A stretch of 64,000 nucleotides of DNA, taken from Macrobrachium rosenbergii. Its lineage: Eukaryota > Arthropoda > Malacostraca > Decapoda > Palaemonidae. Below are positions 11,780 to 25,157 of this stretch, piece by piece (position 1 is the stretch's first letter; the number at the start of each line of letters is the position of its first letter). The translations under genes and the position numbers were made by a program. Where the stretch lies: positions 37,764,125 through 37,828,124 of the forward strand of contig NC_089783.1 of NCBI RefSeq assembly GCF_040412425.1, in the 5' to 3' direction. Below the pieces are notes generated by a model. That model was not told where the DNA came from, made no database searches, and worked only from the letters and a program-made list of their open reading frames with translations.

Positions 11780-14261
11780 GTAAGATGAGGAGAGAGAGAA
11801 GTATCAATTGTAGAGTTGAAACGATTTACCCTTCATCTGGTGAGAAAAAGTTCAAGATAATGAGCTTAGTTAATCGGAGGTTAAAACAATTCTGTAATCC
11901 TCTTGCATTTTCTTTCCTTAAACGTTTTCTCATAAATGAATGAACAGCATTTTAGAGGAGTACTAAGACTTTTTGACAGGTTTGGTTTTGAGGCATTGTT
12001 AATACACTTTTCTTTCGTAAAGGACTTTTCCTAGGTTAAATTAAGCCTTGAAACTGATGTCTTAGAATAGTAACGTTTTGCCCAACCACTCGTCATTTAG
12101 GTATAGCACTAAAAAATTTTTCCCAGGAATTTATATTGGAGTATTAGAGGTCTCAGAGTTGTTTTGTTGTGAAATAACTACAAGGAATCATGTTATTCAA
12201 CAGCATAGCATTGGGTATAAAGTTGGTTGAGAATTTAAGTTTAGGTGTACTGATGAGCTTCCTAGAACTGTAGGTCTGAAGCTTCATTTTCATCGCACAT
12301 TTAGTAATATTCACACAGCTGTTGTAAGAGGCCTTATTCAAAATGCAATTGTCCGATAGTTCATTCTTGATGGATTTTTTTTTTTACTAGAGAATATTAG
12401 TTCAGTTAATGGATATTCATACTGAAGCTTGTACTTTTTGCTGCAGTAACTGTTCTGCGGGTTGGTAACTTTAGCTCTGACAAATTTTCTTGTTTTGAAG
12501 ACTGGCTCTCCATCGGATAAGCTTGAAATCTCCCATATCTGCTTCTATCTGAAAACTGCTCTCAAGACTACAGAAAATAATTTAGTGAAAGTTGAAAATT
12601 TAGACACACGAGTGATTTATTATTATATAGCTTTATGTGGAATTCAGCTTAGTAAGGCTTTAAGGTTAGTTCTGCACTGAATAGACTAAAATATCCTTTG
12701 ATGTCATCTGCCCATTTCTGGAGACTGGTTTGGTTAAGGACTACACAAAGCAGTTTAAGACAGTTGAAACTGCAGCCAGTTTCAGTTAAAAATGGATATT
12801 CTAAAGTAAGTGTGAACCTTACTTTTTTTCACAATGAAACGAGTATGATGCATATAGTATGGTATTTATGGGTATGTAGTAACTCATCTTTGCTGTGTGC
12901 AAATTAATTAAGGTAATACTCAAGGTGTTCTGGTACATGAAAAGGTCTTATGGTTTTTTATTGAGGAATTACGGTAGTGTATTGTAGTCATCATCTTGGT
13001 AATCTTCGTTATTACTAATTAGAAAGGACAGCTGGAAATCTGAAATCTCAAATTTTTTCCATCCTTTTCATAACACTTTATAAAACTGTTTAAAATAGAA
13101 AAGACTAGATTGTTTACTCAGAATAGGCAACTGTTCACTATTCACTTTCAAGTGAATGCGACCTTGGAGTTGTTAAGTTCTTAGTTTATTTACAGGTTGG
13201 AAAAGTGCTTTATCAAATTCACTTATATATGAACTGGAACTCTCACAAGCTATTTGTTACTTTTGATAACGGTGATGCAATATATGCAGTATATTTTCTT
13301 TATAAGGTATAAGGGATTAAAGCTGGGGCCAAACAGGGCTTTAGATTTAACTACTATCAGTTATTTGCAATCACTGAGTTTTTTTAAGATTTTTTATATT
13401 TTAATGTAAATCTTTGCCTCAGGAATATTTTATACTTGGCTCATGTTATAAGCTTTCAGCTAGACACATTAGTTTAAATTGCAATCATGCATTTGTTCTT
13501 ATACAAACTTAAAATTAACTGGAAACATGATAGCAACAAATTTATGAAAGTGAACCTCTTTTGTGTGTTGTGGTAATCTGTTTCAGTTTGAAGTCAACTT
13601 GATCAAGTGCAGTTATAAAAAGGGCAGTTTAAAAAACACTTAATGACATATAGAGTAAATAACTTGAAAATTTAAGATATATTACAACCTCATCAACAGC
13701 CTCAGACACCATCTTTATTACATGCAGAGGCAGAATGACTTCTCTTTACGCTGTTCATGTTTCTGAGGTGCTGTCAACATCTCTACTATATAGTCCCTCC
13801 AGAGCGTTTCTGCAACGCAGCCTCGACTGCGCAAAACACATTAATAATCATTTATCCCTTTTCTCCCTTGTTCATTAATAATGAAATTTTTGCTTGTTTT
13901 TTTTTTTTTTTTTACTTTTGTATAGCAAATCACCGGAAGAGTATTTTTGCTGCTGATTTGTAATCCGCATTTGCTGCTGATTTTTGTTTCCTTCTGTTAA
14001 CCTTTGTCAGTGGTAGTTATGATGGTGTGCTAAGAGCTAAGAATCTATTACCTCGTAAACATTGATAGATAGGTTCAGTCTTGCAATCTCATAATTGTTG
14101 TATGCAAAGTACTTGTTTAACTTCTTTTCTGCTTTGCTTTAATAATTTTGGGGTTGGGTATGGCTTTTTTTTTTATTTTTTAAGCCAACTATTCTGATCC
14201 CACTCTGTCAAATGACCAGTCTGTTTACCTGTCTTTATGGTTTCGTCAGCTTTCAGAGTAT
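11780..14261 (+). other. Probable intronic DNA
   Basis: AT-rich and low in repeats. A donor-like CTAAA|GTAAGT at 12806 follows a 35-codon open stretch starting near 12698 but lacks a convincing acceptor. Poly(T) runs lie at about 12377 and 13898. No gene is supportable. Confidence 0.4.
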
Positions 14262-14395
14262 AACATCATTATTCAGATGATGTATCCTATTCATATGGAA
14301 CAAGCCCAAAGGGTCATTGACTTGAAATTCAAGAAAGAAGTGACAGAAGGTAATGTGAAATACAGAAAGAGGATATCAGTTGTTAGAAAAACATA
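14262..14395 (-). pseudogene. LINE 3' end, second copy
   Basis: On the minus strand it reads CTTGAATTTCAAGTCAATG, GGGCTTGTTCCATATGAATA and a 3' ATCATCTGAATAATGA-like tail. This is homologous to the 3' end of the LINE at 39.7-40.1 kb, including the TTTCTGTATTTCACATTACC stretch. Only the 3' non-coding tail is present, as expected for a 5'-truncated LINE insertion. Confidence 0.65.
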
Positions 14396-15559
14396 GTTAA
14401 CAAATTAATAAATAAATAAGTAGAAATGTAAGTAAAACATTAAAATAATTCTATTAGGATAATAATGCATTTCATCTTCGCTTGAACTCCTGAAGTTCCA
14501 ACTGCACTACATCCTCTGGTGTGAGGACCTCTGAAACTGAAAACGTCGACAGCAAGGCACATTTACTGCGTATTAGTGCTACTGTTCAACGAATCTAGTT
14601 ACTCTCGGCAGGAAAAGGGGATCAGGGATCAATTGTGACTGTGAAAGATCTGTTAAAATACAACTTATGAAAAACTGGCAAACAAGAGACCATCCGTTCG
14701 ATGGTTCTAGTTATAACTGTTAGCCTCATTCTTGCTTTGCCTGCAATGAATATTTCCTGATTAGTGCCTTTTCATGCATTTGTATACTTAGAGACCAGTT
14801 TTTTCTTCTGTCTTTGTTACCGAGGACCACTTTTCGAGGTGACTGATTTGACTGTTTCTGACATGCATCTCCCAGCTACCTTGACCCTGATACAACTATC
14901 ATTGTTTCTATCTTCCCCTATTTTGTTATATTTTTTCCCTAATCTATTACACTTAAGAACATTTCCATTTGCCCATTAATATTTTTTTCACATCTTACAT
15001 GTTCCCAGATGTTCAGGCCCAAACCTCATTTTCATAACTCCCAAAACACCTTAGTGAAGGTGATGGACGTCTTAAATTTGGCACATGTCTCAAGATTTTG
15101 CCATCTATGGTGGCTGCTTTGAGGATAGTGGAAAATTAAGTAGAAATTTAGGATCATTCTTGTCAGTTCTTCACCTCGCCTCTGTCACGTCTCTGGAACT
15201 ACAGTACCTTCTTCCATGGTCTTTTCACGAGGCTGTGTCCAATAGATTTTGCACTGTAGTTCGAGTTCTAAGTGCCGTTTATACAACTGACACAAATTTT
15301 CAGGGCTTTTGCAAGGGCCCTCAATTTATCTTCCTTGGAAATGTCAGTAAAGCCTTCAGCAGCTGCCATACTTCAGTCATCATTTTAACAGCTGGTTGTT
15401 TAGGCGTAGTTAAAATCATTTCAATTTAAATATTGGTCACCAGTCCATAGATAACTCCCAGTCCAGTGCTGTAAATACAGATGTCAATAGCAGAGGTAAA
15501 AGCAGAAGTGAATATGTATTGTGAATATGTATTACTTGATGTTTAGGCTTTGAAGTCCT

Positions 15560-15860
15560 TGCCATGCTTCACAATGCAGTACAACACCTTGGCACCTTTG
15601 CTGGTGTTCTTTATATTTGGAGAAAAAGCAAGGGTGATTAAGAATATCCCATGGCAGAGTCAGATAATTAAGGATTCATTATCCATTTCTTTGATGGAGG
15701 TATTTTCTTCACCTGCCTGTTAATGCTGTTTCTGCTGCTGTTAGTGCATCACTCTCACCTCTGCTAGCCGTGCCTGCTGCTATTGTAAGGGTCTTGACCG
15801 CTTTGCTTGCGCCTCTGTATTGTGCTGCCCAGTGGTCAGGCCTTATAGTTTGCTTTTACA
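15560..15860 (-). pseudogene. Possible decayed minus-strand coding remnant
   Basis: Several minus-strand frames in a locally GC-richer stretch look protein-like: KNTSKGAKVLYCIVKHGKDF near 15,560-15,625 and ASKAVKTLTIAAGTASRG plus DALTAAETALTGR near 15,725-15,835. A third, MAAAEGFTDISKEDKLRAL, lies at about 15,290-15,380. They are in different frames and separated by stops. I do not recognise a family. They may be an old retroposed gene or transposon inside the + strand intron, or chance. Confidence 0.2.
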
Positions 15861-16288
15861 GCACTTCTGCATCCATCAGACACTTGAAAAACGCATAGTG
15901 TTTACAGGAAACGAGTTTATCATACCAATTCAAAAGTAGTATACTGATTTCCCTCCTCTTTGACTCTCATTTCAAGGCAGCACATGGCTGAATAATCACT
16001 TTCCTCCTGCAATGGGGACAAAAAACATTTGAGACTATGAAAGTGATATGGTAAATTAGTTTTGATGAGTTTGTATGGAAAAAGTAGTTTGTTCTTTTAA
16101 ACAACTTGTGCAACTGGTTTACTGTGTGGCTGGTTTACTTTTCAACATGTTGCATCTTACTGAGAAACTGCTTAAAATTTCTAAGTTACATGGGCTTTTG
16201 TAGGAGAAGGTTAAAGTTTAGTATAGTAAATTGATCAAAACAAATTTCCTCTGAATTTTTCGGAGAGTAACACTTGACTTTTTTTCAG

Positions 16289-16373
16289 ATTAACCTTAGT
16301 TGCCGGCTTGAATGAAACAATTCCAGTCACAAGATTGGTGTTGATGTACATAGAAGAAGACTGTTGTCTATAA
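16289..16373 (+). CDS. Exon-like segment ending in a stop
   Basis: The acceptor CTTGACTTTTTTTCAG ends at 16288. After one base the frame reads LTLVAGLNETIPVTRLVLMY and IEEDCCL and stops at TAA 16371-16373. Its entry phase matches the exit phase of 11708-11779. With 4146-4216 the three would make a 76-codon frame including the stop. This is a phase-consistency argument only, with no homology. Confidence 0.22.
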
Positions 16374-18341
16374 GAAAAAAGTTTGTTCTACATTAGAAGT
16401 AGAGCATGGTATCTTTGGCTTACAGGAAGGGGATTTTTGTACCCGAGTATTTTGAGAATAAGGATGGTTCCTGTTTCTGAAAGTTAAGACATTTTATATT
16501 GAGGCTTTAAGTAAATTTTTGCCAAACTGTCAACAAATTTAATCTTAAAAGGTAATATTGCATTTACTTAAATTTCATTATTTCTTTTGAGTCCTTGTGC
16601 TCTACTGTTTTTTTTTTTTTTATCAATGAATCAGTTTTATCAATATAAACATGAGTCTGTTATCCAAATTGTTTTTGAAAGATTTCATCATTTAAATTTG
16701 ATTAGATCTTTGTAATAGACAACCTGAAATATTCATCCACTTCTAATAACTTTGGGTGCAATTTGTCTTCTGTAATCTTCAGTCTTTTTATTTATTTTTT
16801 TGTTTTGTTTACTTAGAGCCTCATCCTTAAATCTCACTCTCATCAATGTACAGGTATTGGCATTAATGAAACTTGTATTGATGTAATTATTATACTAGGT
16901 ATATAGCTTCTACTGATTACTAGTTTTATTAGTTCACTATTACAGGACGTTGCATAATTTCAGTTGTAATCCCGTTAGATTCATTATTTTTTTATTGACG
17001 CTTTAGTCCGTAAATTTGTCAGACTATTAATCGCTTCAATGATGGCATTATTTTAGCTTACTGGTATTATATTTCAACTAATGCTGGGTTAAAACATTGT
17101 TTTCTGCCCAGTTGTGAGTTTTTAAATGATATACACACAAAGATTTCAACAGAGCCCTTTTATTCTGAAAATCACTGTTGTTGATAAGCAAGCATAATGC
17201 CTTTAGAATATGGTAAATGCTGTTAAGAATTGAATGTGGTAATATTCCAAGAATATTATGCAGTTCTGATATTCAAACAAGATATTTTTATTCAGGTTCT
17301 TAGTCCTTTGAAGTTCTCAGAGTTCACTCTTTTTGAATTTGCTGTTGAATTGAACCTTTATTTTGAATTTCCATGAAGCTTTCTTCCTAGTAGTGATTGT
17401 GGTTGTCGATCTAAGTCTCATATATTGGAAAGGATGATTGTGCGAGCTAAATAAAAGTTTTAGCTCGCTTTTTTATCTTGTAGCTCTGCATTTGTTTTCA
17501 TCTAAGGTACTCTACATTCTATTGTAGAAGGTTTTGCTTTCTGTAAGAGTATGTACGCATGAGAAATTCAGTTCACAACTACCATGAGTTGTCATGTTTC
17601 CTTCACAGTTACTGCCATTTAATCACTGAGTTTTGGCTCTGATAACGTAATCAAAATTTTCGCCTTGCATAGTGTCAAGTCTGTCTGATATCGTTAAGTA
17701 GGTAGGAGGCAGGCTACGGATGTCTGTTGTTTGTCTGGATTCTTATCCTTGTCTTTTGTTAATGATCTTTCATATGATGGGGCACTAGAAGAACCTAAAA
17801 ATACCTACCTAACGTTTACCGGTTACAGTTTTGCCGTGGAGGGTGCGGGGGGGGGGGGGAGGGCGGGAATTGTCTTAACTTATAAGTCGTAATTTGATCA
17901 ATTTTTTATTTACCATTTGCGCATAGTGTTTATGGGGTTCAAAATAACGAGAACGAAGAGCTCTTTTCAAAAATGTAGGTTACAATTTCATATCGTGTTT
18001 TGGCAACTTATAAAATAATACCATGAATTCTTCTACACTCAATACTTACTTGAATACCATAGTAAATTTTTGTGTGGATATCCGAGGCGTTTTTTTCCCG
18101 GGACTCTCAGCAGGTTCCTAGTTTCTTCGTCCTGGTTCTTACTAGCTATAACATTTTCAGGAAGTTATCTTGAAAGTAACTGAAATCTCATCCAAGAAAC
18201 TGTTTGACTCCGGTTTTCGTGTAAGCTTAAACTTGTGTTTGTCGAAGTTTCTTTACTTTTTGTTCAACTTTGAATTGATATTTTAGAAAATCTAATTTTT
18301 TTTACCAGCCTTTTTATTTTCGTCTCTCATTAGCTTCGACA
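16374..18341 (+). other. Intronic or untranslated DNA, nothing recognised
   Basis: T-rich on the + strand. A poly(G) run lies at 17849-17861. No repeat family or gene is evident. Confidence 0.4.
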
Positions 18342-18354
18342 TCAATCCAAATAT

Positions 18355-18681
18355 CCCTGCAGGTGGGTAGTGCTGTCAGTGCACCTCATGCGGTGCAATG
18401 TAGGTGTTACTTTAGGTTCTTTGCAGCGTCCCTTCGGCCCCTAGGTGCAACCTTTCATTCCTTTTACTGTATCTCCATTCATATTCTCTTTCTTCCACCT
18501 AACGGTCGTCCACCCTCTCCTAACAATTGTTTCATAGTGCAACTGCAAGGTTTTCCTCCTGTTAACCCTTTCAGACTTTTTCACTGTCAATTTCCGTTTC
18601 AGCGCTGAATGGCCTTAGTTGCCCCAATGCTTGGCATGTATGCCCAAAATCTATAAATCCGTCAATCAGTCAGTTAATCAG
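18355..18681 (+). mobile_element. SINE-like retroposon, copy a (full length)
   Basis: It begins GGGTAGTGCTGTCAGTGCAC with a GTGCACCTCATGCGGTGCA hairpin. It continues through CGTCCCTTCGGCCCCTAG, a C/T-rich middle, CATAGTGCAACTGC and CAGCGCTGAATGGCC, and ends with a TCAATCAG-type simple-repeat tail. Flanking 13-bp direct repeats TCAATCCAAATAT (18342-18354) and TCAATCCCAATAT (18682-18694) differ at one base. The tail and 5' truncation of other copies define the orientation. Confidence 0.8.
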
Positions 18682-18694
18682 TCAATCCCAATAT

Positions 18695-19353
18695 GAGTTT
18701 TAGGTACTGTCTGTAACTCAAAAATGTCTCAGTTTTTATGCCAATATGTTTGAAGTAAAAAATGTGTAATATAAGTATGTCACTACATTGATGATGAAAA
18801 TTTCATAAACTTCCTGTGAAGGACCTATTGTGTGCTTAAAAATAGAAACAATGAGCAGAAAATTGCTATGTAGATTAAACATCCATTGCCAAATGTCTTG
18901 TAATTGATGAGAGGGAGATTAATACTAGTTTTAGGTGCTTCGTTGTTTGTTACACACAAAAAAAGAACTTCTGCAGTTTAGTTTTTCAAGGTATGTGATT
19001 TTCGTGTAGCCCTTCAAGGTATGTTATTCAATATTGACTTTTTTTTTTTAGAAGATAGACCTTACACAGATAGTTTGCCTTGCAGTAATATACTTACGAG
19101 AATTTTAGTTTATTACTTCCTCTTGAGAATATTATAAGGGATGATTGGTTAATTAAAATTTTTTTTTATATTTAAGAATCTTTGAGGAAGAGTACTATAA
19201 TCCCCTGGTATATTTTTATCTTGATAAAAAACAATAGCATGCAATGAAGTATGGGTCCCTGTTGTTTATTAAGGAAAATATCTAATATCTCATCCTTCTT
19301 TAAGATACTTTGTGACATTGATGCTTGAAGATGCTTTTAGAATACAGATGACT

Positions 19354-19433
<80 letters not shown>

Positions 19434-22400
19434 TTCATATTTCCACTTTTTCTCTCCGAAGAAAAGTTACTGCAAGGTAAATTAGAGTGATGAATATAGT
19501 TGAGGAAAAAAGACGACTTGAAGGTTATATAAGGTTAAGTGAATCAAAATACGGGGTATAAATACTGGTTAAAATAAGTACTGGTTAAGTGTTAGGTTTT
19601 TAGAATAAAGTGGGTGATGACTTAATTTTAGAATTCTCAAATGTTTGGGGCATAAATGATACCTAGTGTAAACTGAATATTAACGCTTGGTATGGAAGCT
19701 GAGACTCGAGTTGGTTAATTGGTATTAACGATGAAATTTTGACTAATGAGGAATTTTTCGGGTGACTTTAGCAGCTGGGCACTGCAGAATCAGGCTATGA
19801 AGGGTATAATTAGGCTTGGGGATGTTTTATGACCGAAAATAAAACCGTGTAGAACGTGTGCATGTTTTTGCTAGTGAAGGATCAAGATCTTTTAGATTTT
19901 GGGGAGGACGAGACTATTTTGGAACACGGAGATGAGTTGAGTGGATGGTGCAGTATATGATAAGTTTTAGTGAATGTTTGAAATGACCGAGACTGAACAC
20001 GGTTGTATAAATACTGAATGTGGTATTTTTAATCTTAAATTTTCTGATGGTTTTCGTCAAAGTATTTTAACTGTGTTTGTGTGTGTGTTTGTTTGTAGGG
20101 CTACTTGAGCATACCTTGAACAATGAAATGTTAAATGTTGTAAACGTGAACTCAAAAACTGAGTTTTCTTAAATTGTCCCTTAAATTAAATTCGCAAAAG
20201 TTCTTTTCCCTCTGATGCTGAACTCGCCTTGCAGGTCTCCCATTCCCCCTTCCTGATCCTTCCCACTCCCAAAATGGAAATGTTAAACAAAAAAAAATTC
20301 AAAAAACTCACCTATTCTACGTTCATATGCCTGATTTCTCCCCCTTGCCCCCCTCCAACTTCTAGCATTAGCATTTGCCATTTTATTCCTAGCCATAAAA
20401 GGGCCAAGGGGTCCATGAAGGAGACCTAGCTTTTAATAAGAAGAACCACTGTTCATTTAGGCTGTTCATAAATTTCTACTGTACAGAAGTTGTTCATTCT
20501 GTTACTGGCGTAATGAGAATAGTATTCTCATGCGTGAACTTGAATGTATTGCACTAGTCAAAAAGTTGAAAGCCTCTTTGGTAAACATGTTGGGAGTTCA
20601 GTCCACTTGCTTTTCCAGTACTGCTGTCAGAGTAGATAAAAAGTCCTATCTTGACAATCAAAGCCATAATCAGTAATTGTTATGTCATGCCTTAAGTTGC
20701 TCAAAAGCCTCATATATTTTTAAAGTTGCTGTTATTTGTAAAACAATTTTTATAATTTTACTTGTAATATTCATTAGCATCTTGAATTGTGGAAGATTGT
20801 AATGTCAAATGAGTAGGTTTTGGCATAATTTTGTTTTTAGTGGAAATATGTATATGTTCCAATTTCGACTACGTCTACGTATCAAATGTCATGCAAAGTG
20901 TAATGTCAGTGGTGTTAGCAGAACGTAAAAAAGATTGTGATTTAAGACAACGCTGAAGAATGTATAAATTTTTCTTGGAGTTGCTGTGGAATTAGTTCAA
21001 ACTTATCACCGGAGGTTACTGAAATTTTTATGGCAAAATATTAATGAAAAGTAAAATCGGCAATGAAATTTTAATGTTAAATGTTTTTATTTGTTTAAGG
21101 ATTTTGTTTCTAGATTTAATGTCCAAAGAAATTTGATGAGAGTTTTTCTGAAGTCTTGCATTTCAGCACTTTCTGTTACACTGAGATCCCTGGGCTTCCT
21201 GAAAAGAGACCCAGCTGGGATCATAAATGGCCATTTTGTCTCTGATTTCCACCATTTGTGTCCTTGACATAAAGGAGGGCTAAAGAACTGCCATATTCAT
21301 CTTTAGACGACCTGTGTGATCAGTTTTTGAATATCTTGTGATTGGAATGGAAGCTGCCAGGGTGTGTGTGTGTGTGTGTGTGTGTTTGAGATCGTGTATG
21401 TATGTTGTAATGGTACTGTACGAGTTGTCCTGGTTTGAGGTGAAAGTATTTCACCTGTTGTTGTTGGAAATATTTCACTAGTTGTTGAATTTGGTGTAGA
21501 AGCTGGCCAATTTTCAAGAATTTTAAGGATCTGAAGTTGACTTGGTTTGAGGAATAAATCACTCAGCTGGAGGAATAAATGACTTGTAATCTGGAAATTA
21601 GGGTGTTGAAATTTTCTTGGCCGTAGACTTAATTTTAAAAGTTGTCCTGGCTTATGGTCTTTCCGAGGTTGAGTCTGCATTGGCCTTGTGGATCAGTGAC
21701 TGCAGGAAGAAGAATATCTCACCAGATACCAACACCATTTTATAACTTGTATTCGATTAGGTGGAAGGTGCCTGATCTGAGGTTAGTTTGGTGAATTTAA
21801 CTTTATTAAATGTACTGGCATGGAATACTGATGTACAGGAATAAACCCAATGTTGTAATTAGCATATGAACAGCAACTTCTCTGGTAAATTTTGCTTATA
21901 CCTCCAAATATTAGGCTTGATAAAGAGAATCTTATGTATTATTTAATCACCTGTAAAGCTGGACAATCTAAACTCGTTGGTGTTTTACTGTAATAAATTA
22001 TTCCCCGTGTTTATTACTACTTACCGAGGCCTGTGATGAGAACTCCCTTAATTTAAAGTAACTGGGGTTCCTTGTAAATATTAGGTATTGCACTTATATT
22101 TTGGCAGTCAATGAATATGATATTTATTTAAAGTTAGCTTAAAATTCGACACACTTTGATCTGTGTATCGATTAGGTCCTAGCATTTTAAGAATGAACTT
22201 ACCTGTTTTTATCAATGTAGCATTTCCTGGCACGTGTAGTTTCCTGTTCAAGTAAACAAGTAACTGAAATCAGTTATTTTCTTATCAAAATTAGAAGAGA
22301 TTAGACTGTTCAGGAAATTCCCAGCAGAATGAAGATAGTTACTAAAGTACACTATATGTGATTGTAACTAAATTTTGTTATTGAGAAATGTATACTTGCA

Positions 22401-23439
22401 CGGAAACTATAATATATGGATGGGTGGAATGATATTCGAGTCGACATAAAAAAATAGCCGCGGATTTTTAGATAATTAAAAACTTTAAAGATAAGAGTAA
22501 CTACGAAGTGGCGAGCCGTTAGCATACATCAAGCCTTTGGTTCAATTCGGCAACTTAACCTTACAAATACATTCAAAGCAAACTTAAACAATAAGCCTTT
22601 TAACAAAAAAAAAACCTTGAGCTCAAAAAACCACGAAACTACATTTCAGTTTGATGTTTATTAAATAGTAGTATTGATTATTGAAATCTTGAAAGCTGAT
22701 CAAAGTATTTTGAAAAGAGATTTTATGCTTAAAAAACTAGAATAATTTTGTCTCGCGCATCCTTACACAATTGCAAAATTAGCATGAACAGATCGGTAGT
22801 GCATTAGTTTCATTACTTAAGATAGTGTTCCGTCTAAAGTAAATTTTGATTAACTTAACACTGTTTCTTAGGTAAAATGCCTTAGCAGACATCAACTTTT
22901 CATTTATTTGTTAACTTTCAGAGAATCCATGATTTTATAGGTGCACGATTTTAGTTATTTGGTAAATGGTTATTCCTTGTACATCAGTAAAATAGCAATA
23001 AGTCCGGCCGAGTAGAATGTTTTCTGATGGAAGCTTCATATTTTGAAGCGTTTCTTGTTGGCTCTGAGGAATCAAGAATTTTAGTTGCTGATTTTTTGTT
23101 TTTGTCGTAACCCATATCGTAAAAGAGGGTTATGGTGGTTTTTTCTTCAATTTTAATTTTCTTCTTTATGTCGTTGGGTAGCTTGAGAGCAGAAATTATT
23201 TCTTATATTAATAAGAACTATTAGATATTTTTAGTCTCCTAATTCATGGTTTTTATACTTGATAAATTTTGTCAAGAGGGAAGACAAAGATTAGGAAGGA
23301 TTTTGCTGCCACAGCTACGTAGCCCTTGATGAAGCTGTATTTTTGAAAGGGATAATCCTAAATTCGTGATTAATATCCACGTGCAAATAGTTGGCTTCAC
23401 GACATGCATATTTAAATAACGTTTTGTCAGCATCAACAT
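18695..23439. other. Unique AT-rich DNA with two microsatellites
   Basis: (CT)n lies at 19357-19428 and (GT)n at 21362-21384. The 125-codon minus frame at 21303-21680 is low-complexity (Pro/Thr/His from the GT tract) and has no domain features. Nothing else is supportable. Confidence 0.5.
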
Positions 23440-23665
23440 TTTCAAAATTGTTCAACGGTTAAATTTTGTGAAATGCTCCATAAGTACAGATTTTTGAAAA
23501 TCGTTCAAGGGTTAACTTTTTATAAAAATTCTTGATATGCAGGGAATAAAATAGTTCAGTGGATAACATTTTTAGGTAAAACGTTAACATGGTTTGCACA
23601 CAAAAAAAGTATTCAGGAGTTAATTTTTTCTTAAATATTCATTAAGCATGAACTTAAAAAATAAT
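23440..23665. repeat. Diverged tandem repeat, about 56 bp x 4
   Basis: Four successive segments share the order AAAATnGTTCAnnGGTTAA then T-rich DNA then ATAAGCA/ATATGCA. Starts are near 23440, 23494, 23547 and 23606. Each is substantially diverged. No coding frame runs through. Confidence 0.45.
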
Positions 23666-24414
23666 CTTGGGTATTGTTATAAAATACTAAGTATGGATTT
23701 TAACAAATTTGCTGTGGTTAGATTATGAAATACACCCTGAGCTCGGAGCAGAAAAATTCTGGGATTATGTTAAGAGATATTCCACGGGCAAGGATATATT
23801 TTTTTTTTCAACTTCTGTAAGGTTACTAAAGAGTTTCTCCTGAAAAAGAAAATACCTCGATTCATCTCGAGGGCTATGTGTATAATTAGTGTTATTCCCG
23901 AACTGCCTTGTAAGAATCGTTCACTAGCCATGATATCACGGGAGAAGTTGACAATGGAAAGGGGTTTTCTGGGGCCGTCTTTCTTTTCAGTAATTTGTAT
24001 CCTCTCGTTTTCAATTTTCAAATGCAATGATGATGAAAACAATAATCAACCCAAAAGTAGGATCTACTCATTCCGTGTTTCTGTAAACAAGATCTGAAAT
24101 TATGAATAGAAATGCCAAGTTTCCTTTTATAATAGTATTATATTGAATATGATCGTCATGGTGAAATATGCTGGGTTCAAATATTCATTAGACTAAGCTG
24201 AAATTTAAAGTTATTTTCCAGATTTCAGTTACTAAATTTTCAATTTTTTTTTTTTTACCTGACTTCAAAGGGAACTTAGACACGAAGTTAAGAGATGTTC
24301 GTGCAACCGTTAGTTCTTTGTACGCGATTTAAGAGACCAAGGTCTTAGGGATACTCCATTTACACCTTCGACTGAATACAGAAAATAGGTAATCGGATAA
24401 CCTTTTCAAGCATA

Positions 24415-24417
<3 letters not shown>

Positions 24418-24506
<89 letters not shown>
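24418..24506. repeat. (CT)n microsatellite
   Basis: Pure CT dinucleotide tract of nearly 90 bp. Confidence 0.95.
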
Positions 24507-24509
<3 letters not shown>

Positions 24510-24664
24510 ACTTCTTCAATGAGATTTTTTAAAAGTTATTTTCAAGGTAGACTTAACAAAGAGAGTCCGCAGAGAATGAAACGAAGAAATTCCTTGAATA
24601 GATCTAAACCTTTCTGTAGCTCGTCAGTAATTTTGTTAACCGGAATGCCAACTTAACATGCATG

Positions 24665-24928
24665 TATATGTTACAGGAAGACAGCGAAACCAGGCATTTC
24701 ACGAACTTCCTGAAATTTCAGGCAGATAACGAAATGCACTTAGGGACATTTGATCCCCCCCAGGGGCTAGTACTAAACACAGCGAAACAGTGCAGGTGAG
24801 TCACTGGTCCTCCGTGTTTAGTACTAGCCTTTGGGGGGATCAAATGTCCCTAAGTGCATTTCGCTATCTGCCTGAGACTTCAGGCAGTTCGCGAAATGCC
24901 TGGTTTCGCTATCTGCCTGTAACATATA
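24665..24928. mobile_element. Foldback element with GTTTAGTACTAG core, copy B
   Basis: A long, nearly perfect inverted repeat. The left arm starts GTTACAGG at 24670 and the right arm ends CCTGTAAC at 24923, each about 112 nt. Both contain AGCGAAACCAGGCATTTC, GAAATGCACTTAGGGACATT and CTAGTACTAAACAC. The loop is about 30 nt. A few AT bases on each side continue the palindrome. Confidence 0.85.
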
Positions 24929-25157
24929 TAAGTTACAAAAGTGTCTTTTATTCCATATTCTAGACTACAATCTCATTTCGTCTAATCTGCTTGTTTTGTT
25001 GGTGCGTATTTCTGTTATATACATGTAATTTAAACTTTTATCTCGTAGGCCATTTTGGTTGGTTAGTAAGAACAAGTGCTGCTGATTTATTGCTCGTAAG
25101 GAAATCAAGTGTATAGGTAATCTCGTTTAGTACCAGAGGTTTTCGTTTCGTCTTTGT

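Noticed and set aside
15085..15429. + strand 114-codon ORF
   Set aside because: No acceptor, no family similarity, and it overlaps minus-strand fragments that look more protein-like. Left unannotated.
18363..18608. + strand 81-codon ORF (also its counterparts near 53,000-53,196 and 60,094-60,276)
   Set aside because: These frames lie inside SINE-like copies and differ between copies, so they are not genes.
21303..21680. Minus-strand 125-codon ORF
   Set aside because: Low-complexity Pro/Thr/His composition, passes through (GT)n, and has no splice or domain context.
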